Assembly: GCA_963792365.1 (NCBI GenBank)
Contig: CAWBVW010000010.1
Location: 162,927 to 226,926, forward strand
Source: JAOUGY01 sp963792365
GTDB lineage: Bacteria > Actinomycetota > Acidimicrobiia > Spongiisociales > ZC4RG35
Length of the DNA stretch: 64,000 nt
Direction of reading: 5' to 3'
This document shows positions 25,837 to 33,477 of the stretch, piece after piece. Both the position numbers and the translations under genes were made by a program. The stretch's first letter is position 1. Each line of letters starts with the position of its first letter. The notes below the pieces were generated by a model that saw nothing but the letters and a program-made list of their open reading frames with translations, was not told the DNA's origin and did no database searches.

Positions 25837-26606
25837 CCGTCCGCACCAGGGTCATCCCCTGCCTCGACGTGGCCGACGGTCGTGTCGTCAAGGGCGTCAA
25901 CTTCGTCAACCTCACCGACGAGGGAGATCCCGTCGAGTTGGCCGAGCGATACGCCCAGGAGGGTGCCGACGAGATCTGCTACCTCGACATCTCGGCAGCC
26001 CCGGAAGGACGCTCCACGCTGCTCGATGTGGTCCGCAGGACCGCTCAGAACGTCTTCGTGCCGCTGACCGTTGGCGGCGGCGTCCGGGAACCCGACGACA
26101 TGAAGGGCGCATTGCGGGCGGGGGCCGACAAGGTCAGCGTCAACACGGCGGCGGTGGCCGACCCCGGCCTCATCGAACAGTGTGCCCGCCGGTTCGGACG
26201 CCAGTGCGTTGTTCTCGCCATCGACGCCAAGTCACGAGTCCGGTCCGACGGTTCCACCTGGTTCGAGGTGGTCGTGAAGGGCGGGCGCGAGCCCACCGGC
26301 ATCGACGCGGTCGAATGGGCGCGAACCGGGACGAAACTCGGCGCCGGCGAGATCCTGCTGACTTCGATGGACCGAGACGGAACCAAGGACGGGTTCGACA
26401 TCCCGCTCACCCGTGCGGTGTCGGATGCGGTGAGCGTTCCCGTGATCGCCTCGGGCGGAGCCGGGGTCGAAGACCACCTCGTGGACGCGGTGACCGAAGG
26501 TGGGGCGTCGGCGGTGCTCGCCGCGTCGATCTTCCACCGGCGAGAGATCGAGATCGATCGCGCGAAAGAGGTCATGCAGTCGGCCGGAATCCCGGTGCGC
26601 CGATGA
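25833..26606 (+). CDS. hisF: Imidazole glycerol phosphate synthase, cyclase subunit
   Basis: A 257-residue TIM barrel, partner of HisH, forming imidazole glycerol phosphate and AICAR. It has RVIPCLDVADGRVVKGVNF with the catalytic Asp, VPLTVGGGVREPDD, the second catalytic Asp region EILLTSMDRDGTKDGFDI and VPVIASGGAGVEDHL. A GGAGGAG ribosome-binding site precedes the GTG at 25833, which I take as the start. Confidence 0.95.
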   Translation: MTVRTRVIPCLDVADGRVVKGVNFVNLTDEGDPVELAERYAQEGADEICYLDISAAPEGRSTLLDVVRRTAQNVFVPLTVGGGVREPDDMKGALRAGADKVSVNTAAVADPGLIEQCARRFGRQCVVLAIDAKSRVRSDGSTWFEVVVKGGREPTGIDAVEWARTGTKLGAGEILLTSMDRDGTKDGFDIPLTRAVSDAVSVPVIASGGAGVEDHLVDAVTEGGASAVLAASIFHRREIEIDRAKEVMQSAGIPVRR

Positions 26607-27196
26607 CGTCGAGAGACCTGATCCCGGCCATCGTCCAGGACGCCGACACGCGGCGCGTGCTGATGATGGCGTGGATGAACCCCGAAGCCCGACAACTCAC
26701 AGAAGAGACCGGGTTCGTGCACTTCTGGTCGAGGTCCCGCCAGGAACTCTGGAAGAAGGGCGAGACCTCGGGCAACACCCTCTCGCTGGTCGAGATCCGC
26801 TCCGACTGCGACGACGACGCCCTGCTCGTCCTCGCGAGACCGGCCGGCCCGGCGTGTCACACAGGTGCCGACACCTGCTGGGAACAGACCAACGACGCCG
26901 GCTTCGCCCGACTCGAGCGTCTGTGGTCGGTCATCGACCGCCGGGCCACCGAACGCCCCGAGGGTTCGTACACGACCAAGCTGATCGACGAAGGACCCGA
27001 CCTCCCAGCCCGCAAGGTCACCGAGGAGGCCGTCGAGGTGCTGATGGCCGCCAAGGACCACGCCGCCGGTGAGGCCGACGATCATCGCCTCGCCGAGGAG
27101 ATCGCCGATCTGATCTACCACCTGCTGGTCGTGATCAGGGAGCGAAGCCTCGATCCCGGTGTGGTGTTGGACGTTCTCGCCGTCCGCGAGCGCTGA
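26603..27196 (+). CDS. hisIE: Bifunctional PR-AMP cyclohydrolase / PR-ATP pyrophosphohydrolase
   Basis: A 197-residue fusion performing steps two and three. HisI part (1-105): VLMMAWMNPEARQLTEETG, HFWSRSRQELWKKGETSGN, RSDCDDDALLVLA and CHTGADTCW, with the metal-binding Cys and Asp residues. HisE part (110-197): GSYTTKLIDEGPDLPARKVT, EEAVEVLMAAKD and EEIADLIYHLLVVI. The ATG at 26603 overlaps the hisF stop, so hisG to hisIE is one run with only the hisG-hisD gap. Confidence 0.92.
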   Translation: MTSRDLIPAIVQDADTRRVLMMAWMNPEARQLTEETGFVHFWSRSRQELWKKGETSGNTLSLVEIRSDCDDDALLVLARPAGPACHTGADTCWEQTNDAGFARLERLWSVIDRRATERPEGSYTTKLIDEGPDLPARKVTEEAVEVLMAAKDHAAGEADDHRLAEEIADLIYHLLVVIRERSLDPGVVLDVLAVRER

Positions 27197-27197
27197 G

Positions 27198-27713
27198 TCA
27201 CCCCGCCATTCGTTCATCGGCAGCCGAGACGAATGCTGTGACCATGGCCAGCACCGCTGGATCGGCGACGATCCTCCGGTGCCCGAGGCCGTCTGCGGGG
27301 ATGATGACCGAATCGGGTCGCAGCGCCGCCAGCGTTGCCGCGCGATCGAAAGAGGTGTCGCGATCCGCTGGATCATGCACGATCAGCATGCTGGCCCCCG
27401 GAAATTGCCCGGGGTCGATTGCATTCACCATCGGCCAGAGCTCGGGATTCCATGCCTCGAGTCGCCGGTGGATTCCTGTCCTCGCCCACGGCGCCAGACG
27501 GAGCCAATCGGCGAATGTGTCCAAGGCATCGGAGACCTTCACGAGCGGTGCCAGGTAGACGACGCGTCGAGGCCCTCCTTCCGCGAACACCACTCGGGCG
27601 ACCATCGCGCCGAAGGAGTGGGCGACCGCCACGTCTGGCGTTCCCAGAGCCGCTACCAAACCTCGAACCGCCCTGGCGACCTCGATGACGTCGGTCCGTC
27701 CCCCCGGCCGATC
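27198..27713 (-). pseudogene. Alpha/beta hydrolase lacking its N-terminal third
   Basis: From about GGRTDVIEVARAVRGLVAAL the frame reads as a normal alpha/beta hydrolase C-terminal part with AVAHSFGAMVA (nucleophile Ser), IVHDPADRDTSF (acid) and DGLGHRR (His). The family's first strands and oxyanion-hole segment should precede this, but upstream the frame (open to a GTG at 27887) becomes Arg/Pro-rich with no resemblance, and a related-looking piece ending SFPHVVWITRR followed by a stop lies in another frame near 27721-27780. The gene appears truncated or rearranged at its 5' end. It is convergent with hisIE, one base apart. Confidence 0.5.
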
Positions 27714-28029
27714 CCGATCATCGGCGAGTGATCCACACGACGTGCGGAAACGAGGCGTTGGCGGTCGCCCACTGCAGCCATGGGGCGTGAGGTTGAACCG
27801 GCGAGAAGCACGGATCGAGCCTCCACTCCCCGTCGTTGCACGACGGACTGCCGACGCGAATTCGTGAACCTTCGGCGGCGCGACCAATCCCGGTGGAGTT
27901 CGCTGATCTGCGCCTCCGTCACCAGCGGATGGGGAGCCCCGTCGCGGTGATCCCGGCGTGGAGGCCCTAGGCCGCTCTTACAAAGGATGGCTGCGCCGCT
28001 AGTTTTGTGGACATGGACGTAGGAACCCG

Positions 28030-28605
28030 ATGACCGGGGTTTATCTCTTCTTCGCGTTGGTGGGCGGTGTCCTCGCCGCCGTCATGACCTTCGGCGGCGG
28101 CGACATCGACGCCGATGCCGACCTGGACCTCGATTTCGACGCCGAGGCCGACCTCGACACCGGGGACCTGGCGGAAGGAGCCGGGTCTGCCCTCTCGTCG
28201 CTTCTATCGTTTCGAACGCTGGTGTTCGTGTCTGCGTTCTTCGGTCTAACGGGTCTCGTCTTGCCGCTCGTCGGTGCCGGACGGCTCACAACGCTGGTTC
28301 TTGCCCTTGCGGTCGGAGGATTCGCGGGCTTCGTCAACGACCGCCTCCTCCGGTACCTGAAACAGAGCAGCGGCGACTCGCGAATCACCGATGAGGTGTA
28401 CACCGGGGCTCGGGCCAAGGTGTCGGTCCCGGTGGATGGTGGCCGGCGAGGCCGCGTCACGATCGACGTCGACGGGCGATCGGTCGCCATGGTCGCCGAG
28501 GCCTATCGCGACCTGCATCAGACGTTCCAACAGAATGAGGACGTCATCGTGATCGAAGTCAAGAACGGGGTGGCCAGGATCGCCCCGATGGACGTCATCC
28601 AGTGA
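28030..28605 (+). CDS. NfeD-like membrane protein, flotillin partner
   Basis: A 191-residue protein with one hydrophobic segment at the N-terminus, an Asp-rich stretch of alternating D-x units (GGDIDADADLDLDFDAEADL, about 25-45), two more membrane segments (about 62-105) and a C-terminal OB-fold-like beta domain (YTGARAKVSVPVDGGRRGRV to ARIAPMDVI). This is the layout of short NfeD proteins encoded next to flotillins. The flotillin gene follows after ten bases, so the pair is an operon that probably organises membrane microdomains. Confidence 0.75.
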   Translation: MTGVYLFFALVGGVLAAVMTFGGGDIDADADLDLDFDAEADLDTGDLAEGAGSALSSLLSFRTLVFVSAFFGLTGLVLPLVGAGRLTTLVLALAVGGFAGFVNDRLLRYLKQSSGDSRITDEVYTGARAKVSVPVDGGRRGRVTIDVDGRSVAMVAEAYRDLHQTFQQNEDVIVIEVKNGVARIAPMDVIQ

Positions 28606-28615
28606 AGGGACGCTG

Positions 28616-29890
28616 ATGGAGCTATTCATCACACTTGCAGTGATCGTCATCGTGGCCGTGTTGGTCGTGATTTTGGCCGTGAGGAGCCTGATCGTGATCT
28701 GTCCGCCCAACCGGGTGTCGGTGATCTCCGGTCGCGGCAAGAAGACAGCCGAGGGAACCGTGGCCGGATATCGGGTGCTCCAAGGTGGCCGGACCATTCG
28801 GATCCCGCTGCTGGAGAGGGTCGACTGGATGGACCTCAACACGATCGCCATCGAGGTGTCCGTCCACAACGCCTATTCGAAAGGTGCGATCCCGCTCGAC
28901 GTCCAAGCCGTCGGAAACGTCAAGGTCTCCAGCAAGCCTGGCGTGCTCGAGAACTCCATCGAACGATTCCTTGGCCGGCCTACCGAGTACATCCAGAAGC
29001 TCGCGAAGGAGACATTGGAGGCGAACCTGCGCGGGGTGCTTGCCACGCTGACACCCGAAGAGGTCAACGAGGATCGGCTCAAGTTTGCACAAACGCTGAT
29101 CGAAGAGGCCGACGACGACATGCGGACCCTCGGGCTCGACCTCGACGTGCTGAAGATCCAGAACGTCACCGATGAGGTCGACTACCTGGACAGCGTCGGG
29201 CGCCGACGGACGGCGTCGGTGTTGATGGAGGCTCGTGTTGCTGAGGCGGAACGGACCGCCGAAGCAGAGGAGGCTGAGGCCGAGTCGAACCGACGAGCAG
29301 AGGTGGCCCGAGTGTCCTCGGACTTGGCGATAGCCGAGAAGCGCAATGGGCTCCGGGTGCGGCAAGCCGAGCTCGACGCCGAGGCACTCGCACGCGAGGA
29401 AGAAGCCAAGGTGTCCGGCGACAAGGCACGAGCGGTCGCCGAGCAGTCGCTCCAGCAGGAGCGGATCGAGCTCGAGAGACGACGCTTGGAAGCCGACGTG
29501 GTCGCGCCCGCGCGAGCGAGAAAAGAGGCAGCGGAGCTCGAAGCCAAGGGCGAGGCGGCAAAGATCATCGAAGACGGCAACGCCTCGATCGAGGTCTTTC
29601 GCCGGCTGGTCGAGCAGTACCAGATCGCTGGGGCAGACGCCCAGCGGATCTTCGTGCTCAACATGCTGCCAGAGCTCGTCGACAAGATCGTGTCGACTGT
29701 GGAAGGTGTCGAGATCGACAAGATCTCGGTCATCGATTCCGGCAACGGCCAGGGCGTCCCCAACGTCGTCTCGCAGATGCCCGCAGCCGTGATTCGGATC
29801 GTCGAGCAGATCGAGAACGCCACCGGTGTCGACATCCTCAAGGGCTTGGCCGGGAACGGCCATGTATCCGACCCGAGCGTCCCCGAATGA
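28616..29890 (+). CDS. Flotillin-family SPFH-domain protein
   Basis: A 424-residue protein with one N-terminal membrane anchor (ITLAVIVIVAVLVVILAV), an SPFH domain (about 30-190; CPPNRVSVISGRGKK, NTIAIEVSVHNAYSKGAIPL) and a long Ala/Glu-rich coiled coil (about 200-330; EAERTAEAEEAEAES) ending in a flotillin C-terminal region (RIFVLNMLPELVDKIVSTVE). Flotillins oligomerise on the inner face of the membrane and affect fluidity and protein assembly. The upstream NfeD-like gene is the usual partner. Confidence 0.9.
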   Translation: MELFITLAVIVIVAVLVVILAVRSLIVICPPNRVSVISGRGKKTAEGTVAGYRVLQGGRTIRIPLLERVDWMDLNTIAIEVSVHNAYSKGAIPLDVQAVGNVKVSSKPGVLENSIERFLGRPTEYIQKLAKETLEANLRGVLATLTPEEVNEDRLKFAQTLIEEADDDMRTLGLDLDVLKIQNVTDEVDYLDSVGRRRTASVLMEARVAEAERTAEAEEAEAESNRRAEVARVSSDLAIAEKRNGLRVRQAELDAEALAREEEAKVSGDKARAVAEQSLQQERIELERRRLEADVVAPARARKEAAELEAKGEAAKIIEDGNASIEVFRRLVEQYQIAGADAQRIFVLNMLPELVDKIVSTVEGVEIDKISVIDSGNGQGVPNVVSQMPAAVIRIVEQIENATGVDILKGLAGNGHVSDPSVPE

Positions 29891-29895
29891 CGAAA

Positions 29896-29915
29896 GGCGC
29901 TTCGGCCTGAGCGCC
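29896..29915 (+). terminator. Hairpin after flotillin gene
   Basis: GGCGCT (29896-29901) and AGCGCC (29910-29915) form a six-base stem with an eight-base loop, five bases past the flotillin stop. There is no following T-run, so it is a weak terminator candidate. Confidence 0.3.
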
Positions 29916-29979
29916 CGACGAAGCCCGAGCGGCCTCCGTCGGACCAACAACGGTTGAAACGGTTGTAGCGTCACGATCG

Positions 29980-30786
29980 ATGATACTCGCCTCGATTCCC
30001 TCCCCGTCGGTCAACTCCATACAGATCGGCCCGCTTCGCCTCACCTTCTACGGCGCCATCATCGCCGTGGGGGTGGCGCTGGCCTGGCGCCTCGCCACCC
30101 GCAGATACGAGTCCTTCGGTGGGGATCCGGCGGTGGCAGAACGTGTGCTCGCCAGGGTGGTCATCTTCGGTTTTCTGGGCGCACGGGCGGCCTACGTCTC
30201 AACGCACCTCTCCCGGTTCGAGGGGGAATGGTGGAAGGTGATCGCCATCTGGGAGGGAGGGCTGGCGCTGTTCGGCGGGCTGACCGCCGGAGCAATCACC
30301 CTCGTCGTGCTGATGCGGCGATGGAACGGCGATCTCCCCGCTTTTCTCGACGCGCTTGCCCCCGCCGTTCCGCTGGCCCAGGCGGTAGGGCGGTGGGGCA
30401 ACTACTTCAATCAGGAGCTCTTCGGCACACCCACCGACCTGCCTTGGGGCCTCGAGATCGACCCCTCGAATCGACCGGCGGCGTATCCAGATGCTGCCAC
30501 GTTCCATCCGACCTTCCTCTACGAATCGCTGTGGAATCTGGCGCTCGCAGGGTTCATCATGTGGCTGGGTCGCCGGCATCCCCGTTTCCGAGGACGGCTG
30601 ATTGCCGTGTACTTCGCCGGATACGGCTTCATTCGGTTCCTGATGGAGCTCATCCGGACAGACACGACATTCCGGTTCGCCGGCCTCAGCCGGAACGGCT
30701 GGGTGTCGATCGGCGTATTCATCCTCGGCGTGGTGCTTGCGCTACGCCCGGCAAAAGACCCTTCACAAGCTCCAGCCGATGCGTAG
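29980..30786 (+). CDS. lgt: Prolipoprotein diacylglyceryl transferase
   Basis: A 268-residue polytopic membrane enzyme that transfers diacylglycerol from phosphatidylglycerol to the lipobox Cys of lipoproteins, the first step in lipoprotein maturation. It has LTFYGAIIAVGVALAWRLA, the signature AVGRWGNYFNQELFG with the essential Arg and Asn, HPTFLYESLWNLALAG and GRLIAVYFAGYGFIRFLMEL. A TAGCGT -10-like element (29966-29971) lies just upstream of the ATG, so the mRNA leader may be very short. Substrates in this window include the lipoproteins at 14513, 32285, 46615 and 50328. Confidence 0.95.
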   Translation: MILASIPSPSVNSIQIGPLRLTFYGAIIAVGVALAWRLATRRYESFGGDPAVAERVLARVVIFGFLGARAAYVSTHLSRFEGEWWKVIAIWEGGLALFGGLTAGAITLVVLMRRWNGDLPAFLDALAPAVPLAQAVGRWGNYFNQELFGTPTDLPWGLEIDPSNRPAAYPDAATFHPTFLYESLWNLALAGFIMWLGRRHPRFRGRLIAVYFAGYGFIRFLMELIRTDTTFRFAGLSRNGWVSIGVFILGVVLALRPAKDPSQAPADA

Positions 30787-30810
30787 GGTCACCCATGGAG
30801 GCACATATGA

Positions 30811-31167
30811 CCCGGACGCGTCCCTGACATCTTCGATCCCCTCTGGCTGAGACGCAGTTTCCACGTTTGTCTGTGGGATGGCTGCGCGCGACTCCCCCAC
30901 TCCGAGTTCTGTAGCGTCGCGTGCGAGGACGCGTTCGGCACCTGGGTCGAGGCTCAGGAGCAATATCACGATGAGCACACCGAAGTGGTCTCCGAACCAC
31001 GCAAGGTGAAGCGAGTGTGGCGCCCCTTCCAGATCGACACCCCGCATCGCAACGTGGCCCCGAACGGACACGCCCGCGGCGAAGTAGGGAACGAACCCAG
31101 GGTTAACGTCCGCCAAAATGGCGGATTACCGCCCACGGAACGAGCCACGGGGCGCCCGGATACTTGA
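30811..31167 (+). pseudogene. Decayed small Cys-cluster protein frame
   Basis: The plus strand is open from 30811 to a TGA at 31165-31167 and reads RRSFHVCLWDGCARLPHSEF then CSVACEDAFGTWVEAQEQYH. The C-x4-C-x8-C-x3-C pattern followed by an acidic helix suggests a small zinc-binding protein. No ATG, GTG or TTG precedes the Cys cluster in this frame; an ATG at 30807 lies in another frame and would need a shift. The 3' part overlaps the MITE-like repeat. I read it as a broken gene; no family is recognised. Confidence 0.4.
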
Positions 31168-31223
31168 GCCCCCCATTCTTTGGGCTGTAGTCCGCCATAA
31201 TGACGGTCCATAACCCTGGGTTC
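31093..31223. mobile_element. MITE-like element with 42-bp imperfect terminal inverted repeats
   Basis: The left end (31093-31134) begins GAACCCAGGGTTA and the right end (31182-31223) closes with its exact complement; aligned over 42 bases the arms agree at 34. Each arm holds an inner palindrome: CCGCCAAAATGGCGG at 31110-31124 (perfect) and CCGCCATAATGACGG at 31192-31206 (one mismatch). The 47-base centre codes for nothing. No transposase and no clear target duplication are visible. Confidence 0.6.
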
Positions 31224-31242
31224 CTGAGTCGCTCGGCTGCGA

Positions 31243-31668
31243 TCAGCCCGTCATGTCGTGTTTGGCGACCACCTTCTCCATCGTGAGTTTCACGAGCCAT
31301 TCACCGTCGACTGCGTTTCTGCGGCCGAAGGCTTCCGCCTGATCCACTCCCATGTAGCGATGTCCGATTCGGGTGGCGTAGTGCCGGAGCTCATCGGGAT
31401 CCTCCGAGATGGTGACGGGGCCTTCCACCAGGACGAACGCGTATGGCGGCTCCTCGAGGTCGACGGCGAGCGCGGCTCGGCCGTTGCGGTCGAGGTTCTT
31501 CGCCTTCGCCGAGGAGTGCCAGGTTGTGAACACGAGTTCGCCTCCGTCGACGACGAACCAGATCGGGGCCACGTGAGGTCGCCCGTCCGTGCGGACTGTG
31601 GCCAGCTTCCCGGTCCTGGTGCCGTGGCTCAAGAAGGATCGCACCTCGGGCTCGGTCATGTCACGCAT
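31243..31668 (-). CDS. Pyridoxamine-phosphate-oxidase-like (FMN/F420-type) protein
   Basis: A 141-residue split-barrel protein. It carries KLATVRTDGRPHVAPIWFVV, ELVFTTWHSSAKAKNLDRNG and AALAVDLEEPPYAFVLVEG, the typical cofactor-contact blocks of the actinobacterial PPOX-like family, many of whose members use F420 or FMN. The real activity is unknown. A second ATG at 31659 (MTEPEVRSFL) is an alternative start. It follows the AhpD-like gene on the same strand by six bases, so the two are probably co-transcribed. Confidence 0.82.
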   Translation of the reverse strand: MRDMTEPEVRSFLSHGTRTGKLATVRTDGRPHVAPIWFVVDGGELVFTTWHSSAKAKNLDRNGRAALAVDLEEPPYAFVLVEGPVTISEDPDELRHYATRIGHRYMGVDQAEAFGRRNAVDGEWLVKLTMEKVVAKHDMTG

Positions 31669-31674
31669 GCACGA

Positions 31675-32244
31675 TCACGACCCCCGACCCATGCCGAAGA
31701 ACTCTGCGTTCGGTTGGAGATCCATGAGGTGGGCGAGCCGGTTCGACAGCGCAAAGAGGGCGGTCACCGAGCCGATGTCCCAGATGTCGTCGTCCGAGAA
31801 CCCGTGCGAGTGCAGAGACGTGAAGTCATGTTCGTTCAGCTCTTCGGGCGTACGAGCGAGTTTCACGGCGAATGCCAGCATCGCCACCTGCCGCTCCGAC
31901 ACTGGCGAGGTTCGCCAGTTGGCTGCGATGCGATCGGAGATCTCGCTGTCCTTCGCCCTGATCCGCAGGATCGCCCCGTGGGCGACCACGCAGTACAGGC
32001 AGTCGTTGGCGGCGCTCGTCGCTACGACGATCATCTCCCGTTCCGCCTTCGTCAGACCGGAATCTCTCTCCATCAGAGCGTCGTGGTAGTCGAGGAAGGC
32101 CCGGAGCTCGTCGGGTCGATGAAGCATCCCGACGAACACATTCGGCAGGAATCCGCTCTTTTCTGCGATCGGCTCGATCCGGGAGCGGATGTCCTCTGGC
32201 AGATCGGCGAGGTCGCCGACCGAGAAACGGCTGATGTCGGTCAT
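31675..32244 (-). CDS. AhpD-like / peroxidase-related carboxymuconolactone decarboxylase-fold protein
   Basis: A 189-residue all-helical protein with the AhpD-type redox motif: ANDCLYCVVAHG contains Cys82-x2-Cys85 and His89, preceded by the Glu of KAEREMIVVATS. AhpD proteins reduce peroxiredoxins or act as alkylhydroperoxidases. The ATG at 32244 is chosen because homology (FSVGDLADLPEDIRSRIEPI) begins there. It shares a 40-base divergent gap with the TlpA-like lipoprotein gene. Confidence 0.85.
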   Translation of the reverse strand: MTDISRFSVGDLADLPEDIRSRIEPIAEKSGFLPNVFVGMLHRPDELRAFLDYHDALMERDSGLTKAEREMIVVATSAANDCLYCVVAHGAILRIRAKDSEISDRIAANWRTSPVSERQVAMLAFAVKLARTPEELNEHDFTSLHSHGFSDDDIWDIGSVTALFALSNRLAHLMDLQPNAEFFGMGRGS

Positions 32245-32284
32245 GGACCCAAAGCTAATCGAGTGCCCATGGCACAATGCCCGG

Positions 32285-32764
32285 GTGCGCAAAGCGATCG
32301 CAGCCCTCCTGATCCTCGTCGCGGCATGCGGAGGCTCAGACACCGCCACCCCCGCCGAAGGCGATCTCCCGCTGTTCGACGCCGATTCCTTCGAGCAGCG
32401 CCTGGACGGCTCAGAAAAACCGGCGGTCGTGAACGTGTGGGCCTCGTGGTGCATCCCGTGCCGGACCGAGGCTCCGCTCCTCACAACCGCACACGAGCAG
32501 TACGGCGACCAGATCGACTTCATCGGAATCGACATTCAGGACACTCAGTCCGGAGCGGCGGAGTTCCTGGCCGAGTACGGCATCGGATACGAGAACCTCT
32601 TCGACGTGAACGCCGAGATCCGCTCGATGATGGGCGGTTCAGGTGTTCCCATCACCTATTTCGTCGCACCCGGCGGGGCTCTCGTCGACACCCACTTCGG
32701 AATCATCGATGAAGGTCAGCTGGCACTGGCCATCGACGAATTGATCGCCGCCACCGGCGGCTGA
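32285..32764 (+). CDS. TlpA-like thioredoxin-fold lipoprotein
   Basis: A 159-residue lipoprotein. The signal RKAIAALLILVAAC ends in a lipobox with Cys15. The thioredoxin-fold part has WASWCIPCR (Cys56 and Cys59) and the cis-Pro region GSGVPITYFV. Such proteins reduce disulfides outside the membrane. I start at the GTG at 32285, which directly precedes the lipobox signal. Two bases after its stop the Lgt-like gene starts, so they form a pair. It keeps both Cys codons, unlike the TGA-containing relative at 46615. Confidence 0.87.
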   Translation: MRKAIAALLILVAACGGSDTATPAEGDLPLFDADSFEQRLDGSEKPAVVNVWASWCIPCRTEAPLLTTAHEQYGDQIDFIGIDIQDTQSGAAEFLAEYGIGYENLFDVNAEIRSMMGGSGVPITYFVAPGGALVDTHFGIIDEGQLALAIDELIAATGG

Positions 32765-32766
32765 TC

Positions 32767-33477
32767 ATGGAGTTCACCCTCCTCTTCGCGGTGCTGACCG
32801 CCGGTGCTGCGATGTACGTCGCAGCTCGCTCGACACGCCGTCGTCTCGAATCCGTGGAAGGTCCGATCGACACCCTCATGGGTGCCGCCGTGATGGGCCT
32901 CATCGCCGGAAGGATCGCCGCGATGGTCGGTGACGGCGTGAATCCTCTCACCAACCCATTCGAGCTCATCCTCGTGCGAGCGGGGGTGGAGACGGCGGTG
33001 GCTGCACCGGTCGCCGTCCTGGCACTCGCCTGGCTGTGGCGGCGCCACTTGCCCGATTGGGTGGACGCCGTGGCACCCGTCGCCGTGGCCGGTTTGGCGG
33101 GATGGCACGGTGGGTGTGTGTGGCGTGGGACGTGTCTCGGTGCGGCATCGGAGCTTCCGTGGGCGTACGGCCTGCCCGGCTCCACGGTGACTCGGCATCC
33201 AGTGGAGGTCTACACCGCGATCGGGCTGGCGATCCTCACCCTGGTGGTGAGCCGCCTGCCTGCGAAGCCGTGGCTGGCCACCGGAGTGGCCATCGCTGGC
33301 GCAGCAGTCGTTCGACTGGCCACCGAACCCCTTCGACCCAGCCTGTTCGGCGGTCCTACCACGTTCTACGCAGCAGCGATGGTGACGGGTGCCGCAATCG
33401 TCCTCCTCGGACCCCGGTTCGACGGATCTGCTCCACAGACGGGCAACCAATCCGAGGACGTCACAGATCGACCTTGA
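32767..33477 (+). CDS. Divergent Lgt-like membrane protein
   Basis: A 236-residue protein with about seven membrane segments. The segment LAGWHGGCVWRGTCLGAASE and the later TRHPVEVYTAIGLAIL match the positions of the Lgt signature and the HP-x-YE block of prolipoprotein diacylglyceryl transferase, but the essential RWGN-type residues are replaced. It is therefore a distant Lgt paralogue, perhaps no longer a transferase. The true lgt is at 29980. It is paired with a TlpA lipoprotein; its last 17 bases overlap the convergent histidine-kinase gene. Confidence 0.62.
   Translation: MEFTLLFAVLTAGAAMYVAARSTRRRLESVEGPIDTLMGAAVMGLIAGRIAAMVGDGVNPLTNPFELILVRAGVETAVAAPVAVLALAWLWRRHLPDWVDAVAPVAVAGLAGWHGGCVWRGTCLGAASELPWAYGLPGSTVTRHPVEVYTAIGLAILTLVVSRLPAKPWLATGVAIAGAAVVRLATEPLRPSLFGGPTTFYAAAMVTGAAIVLLGPRFDGSAPQTGNQSEDVTDRP

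Noticed and set aside
28622..29974. A 450-codon minus-strand frame opposite the flotillin gene
   Set aside because: No motif; antisense shadow of the coiled-coil codons.
30805..30825. A second selenocysteine TGA in the Cys-cluster frame
   Set aside because: The stops upstream of that cluster do not align with a Cys position and no hairpin with suitable spacing follows.
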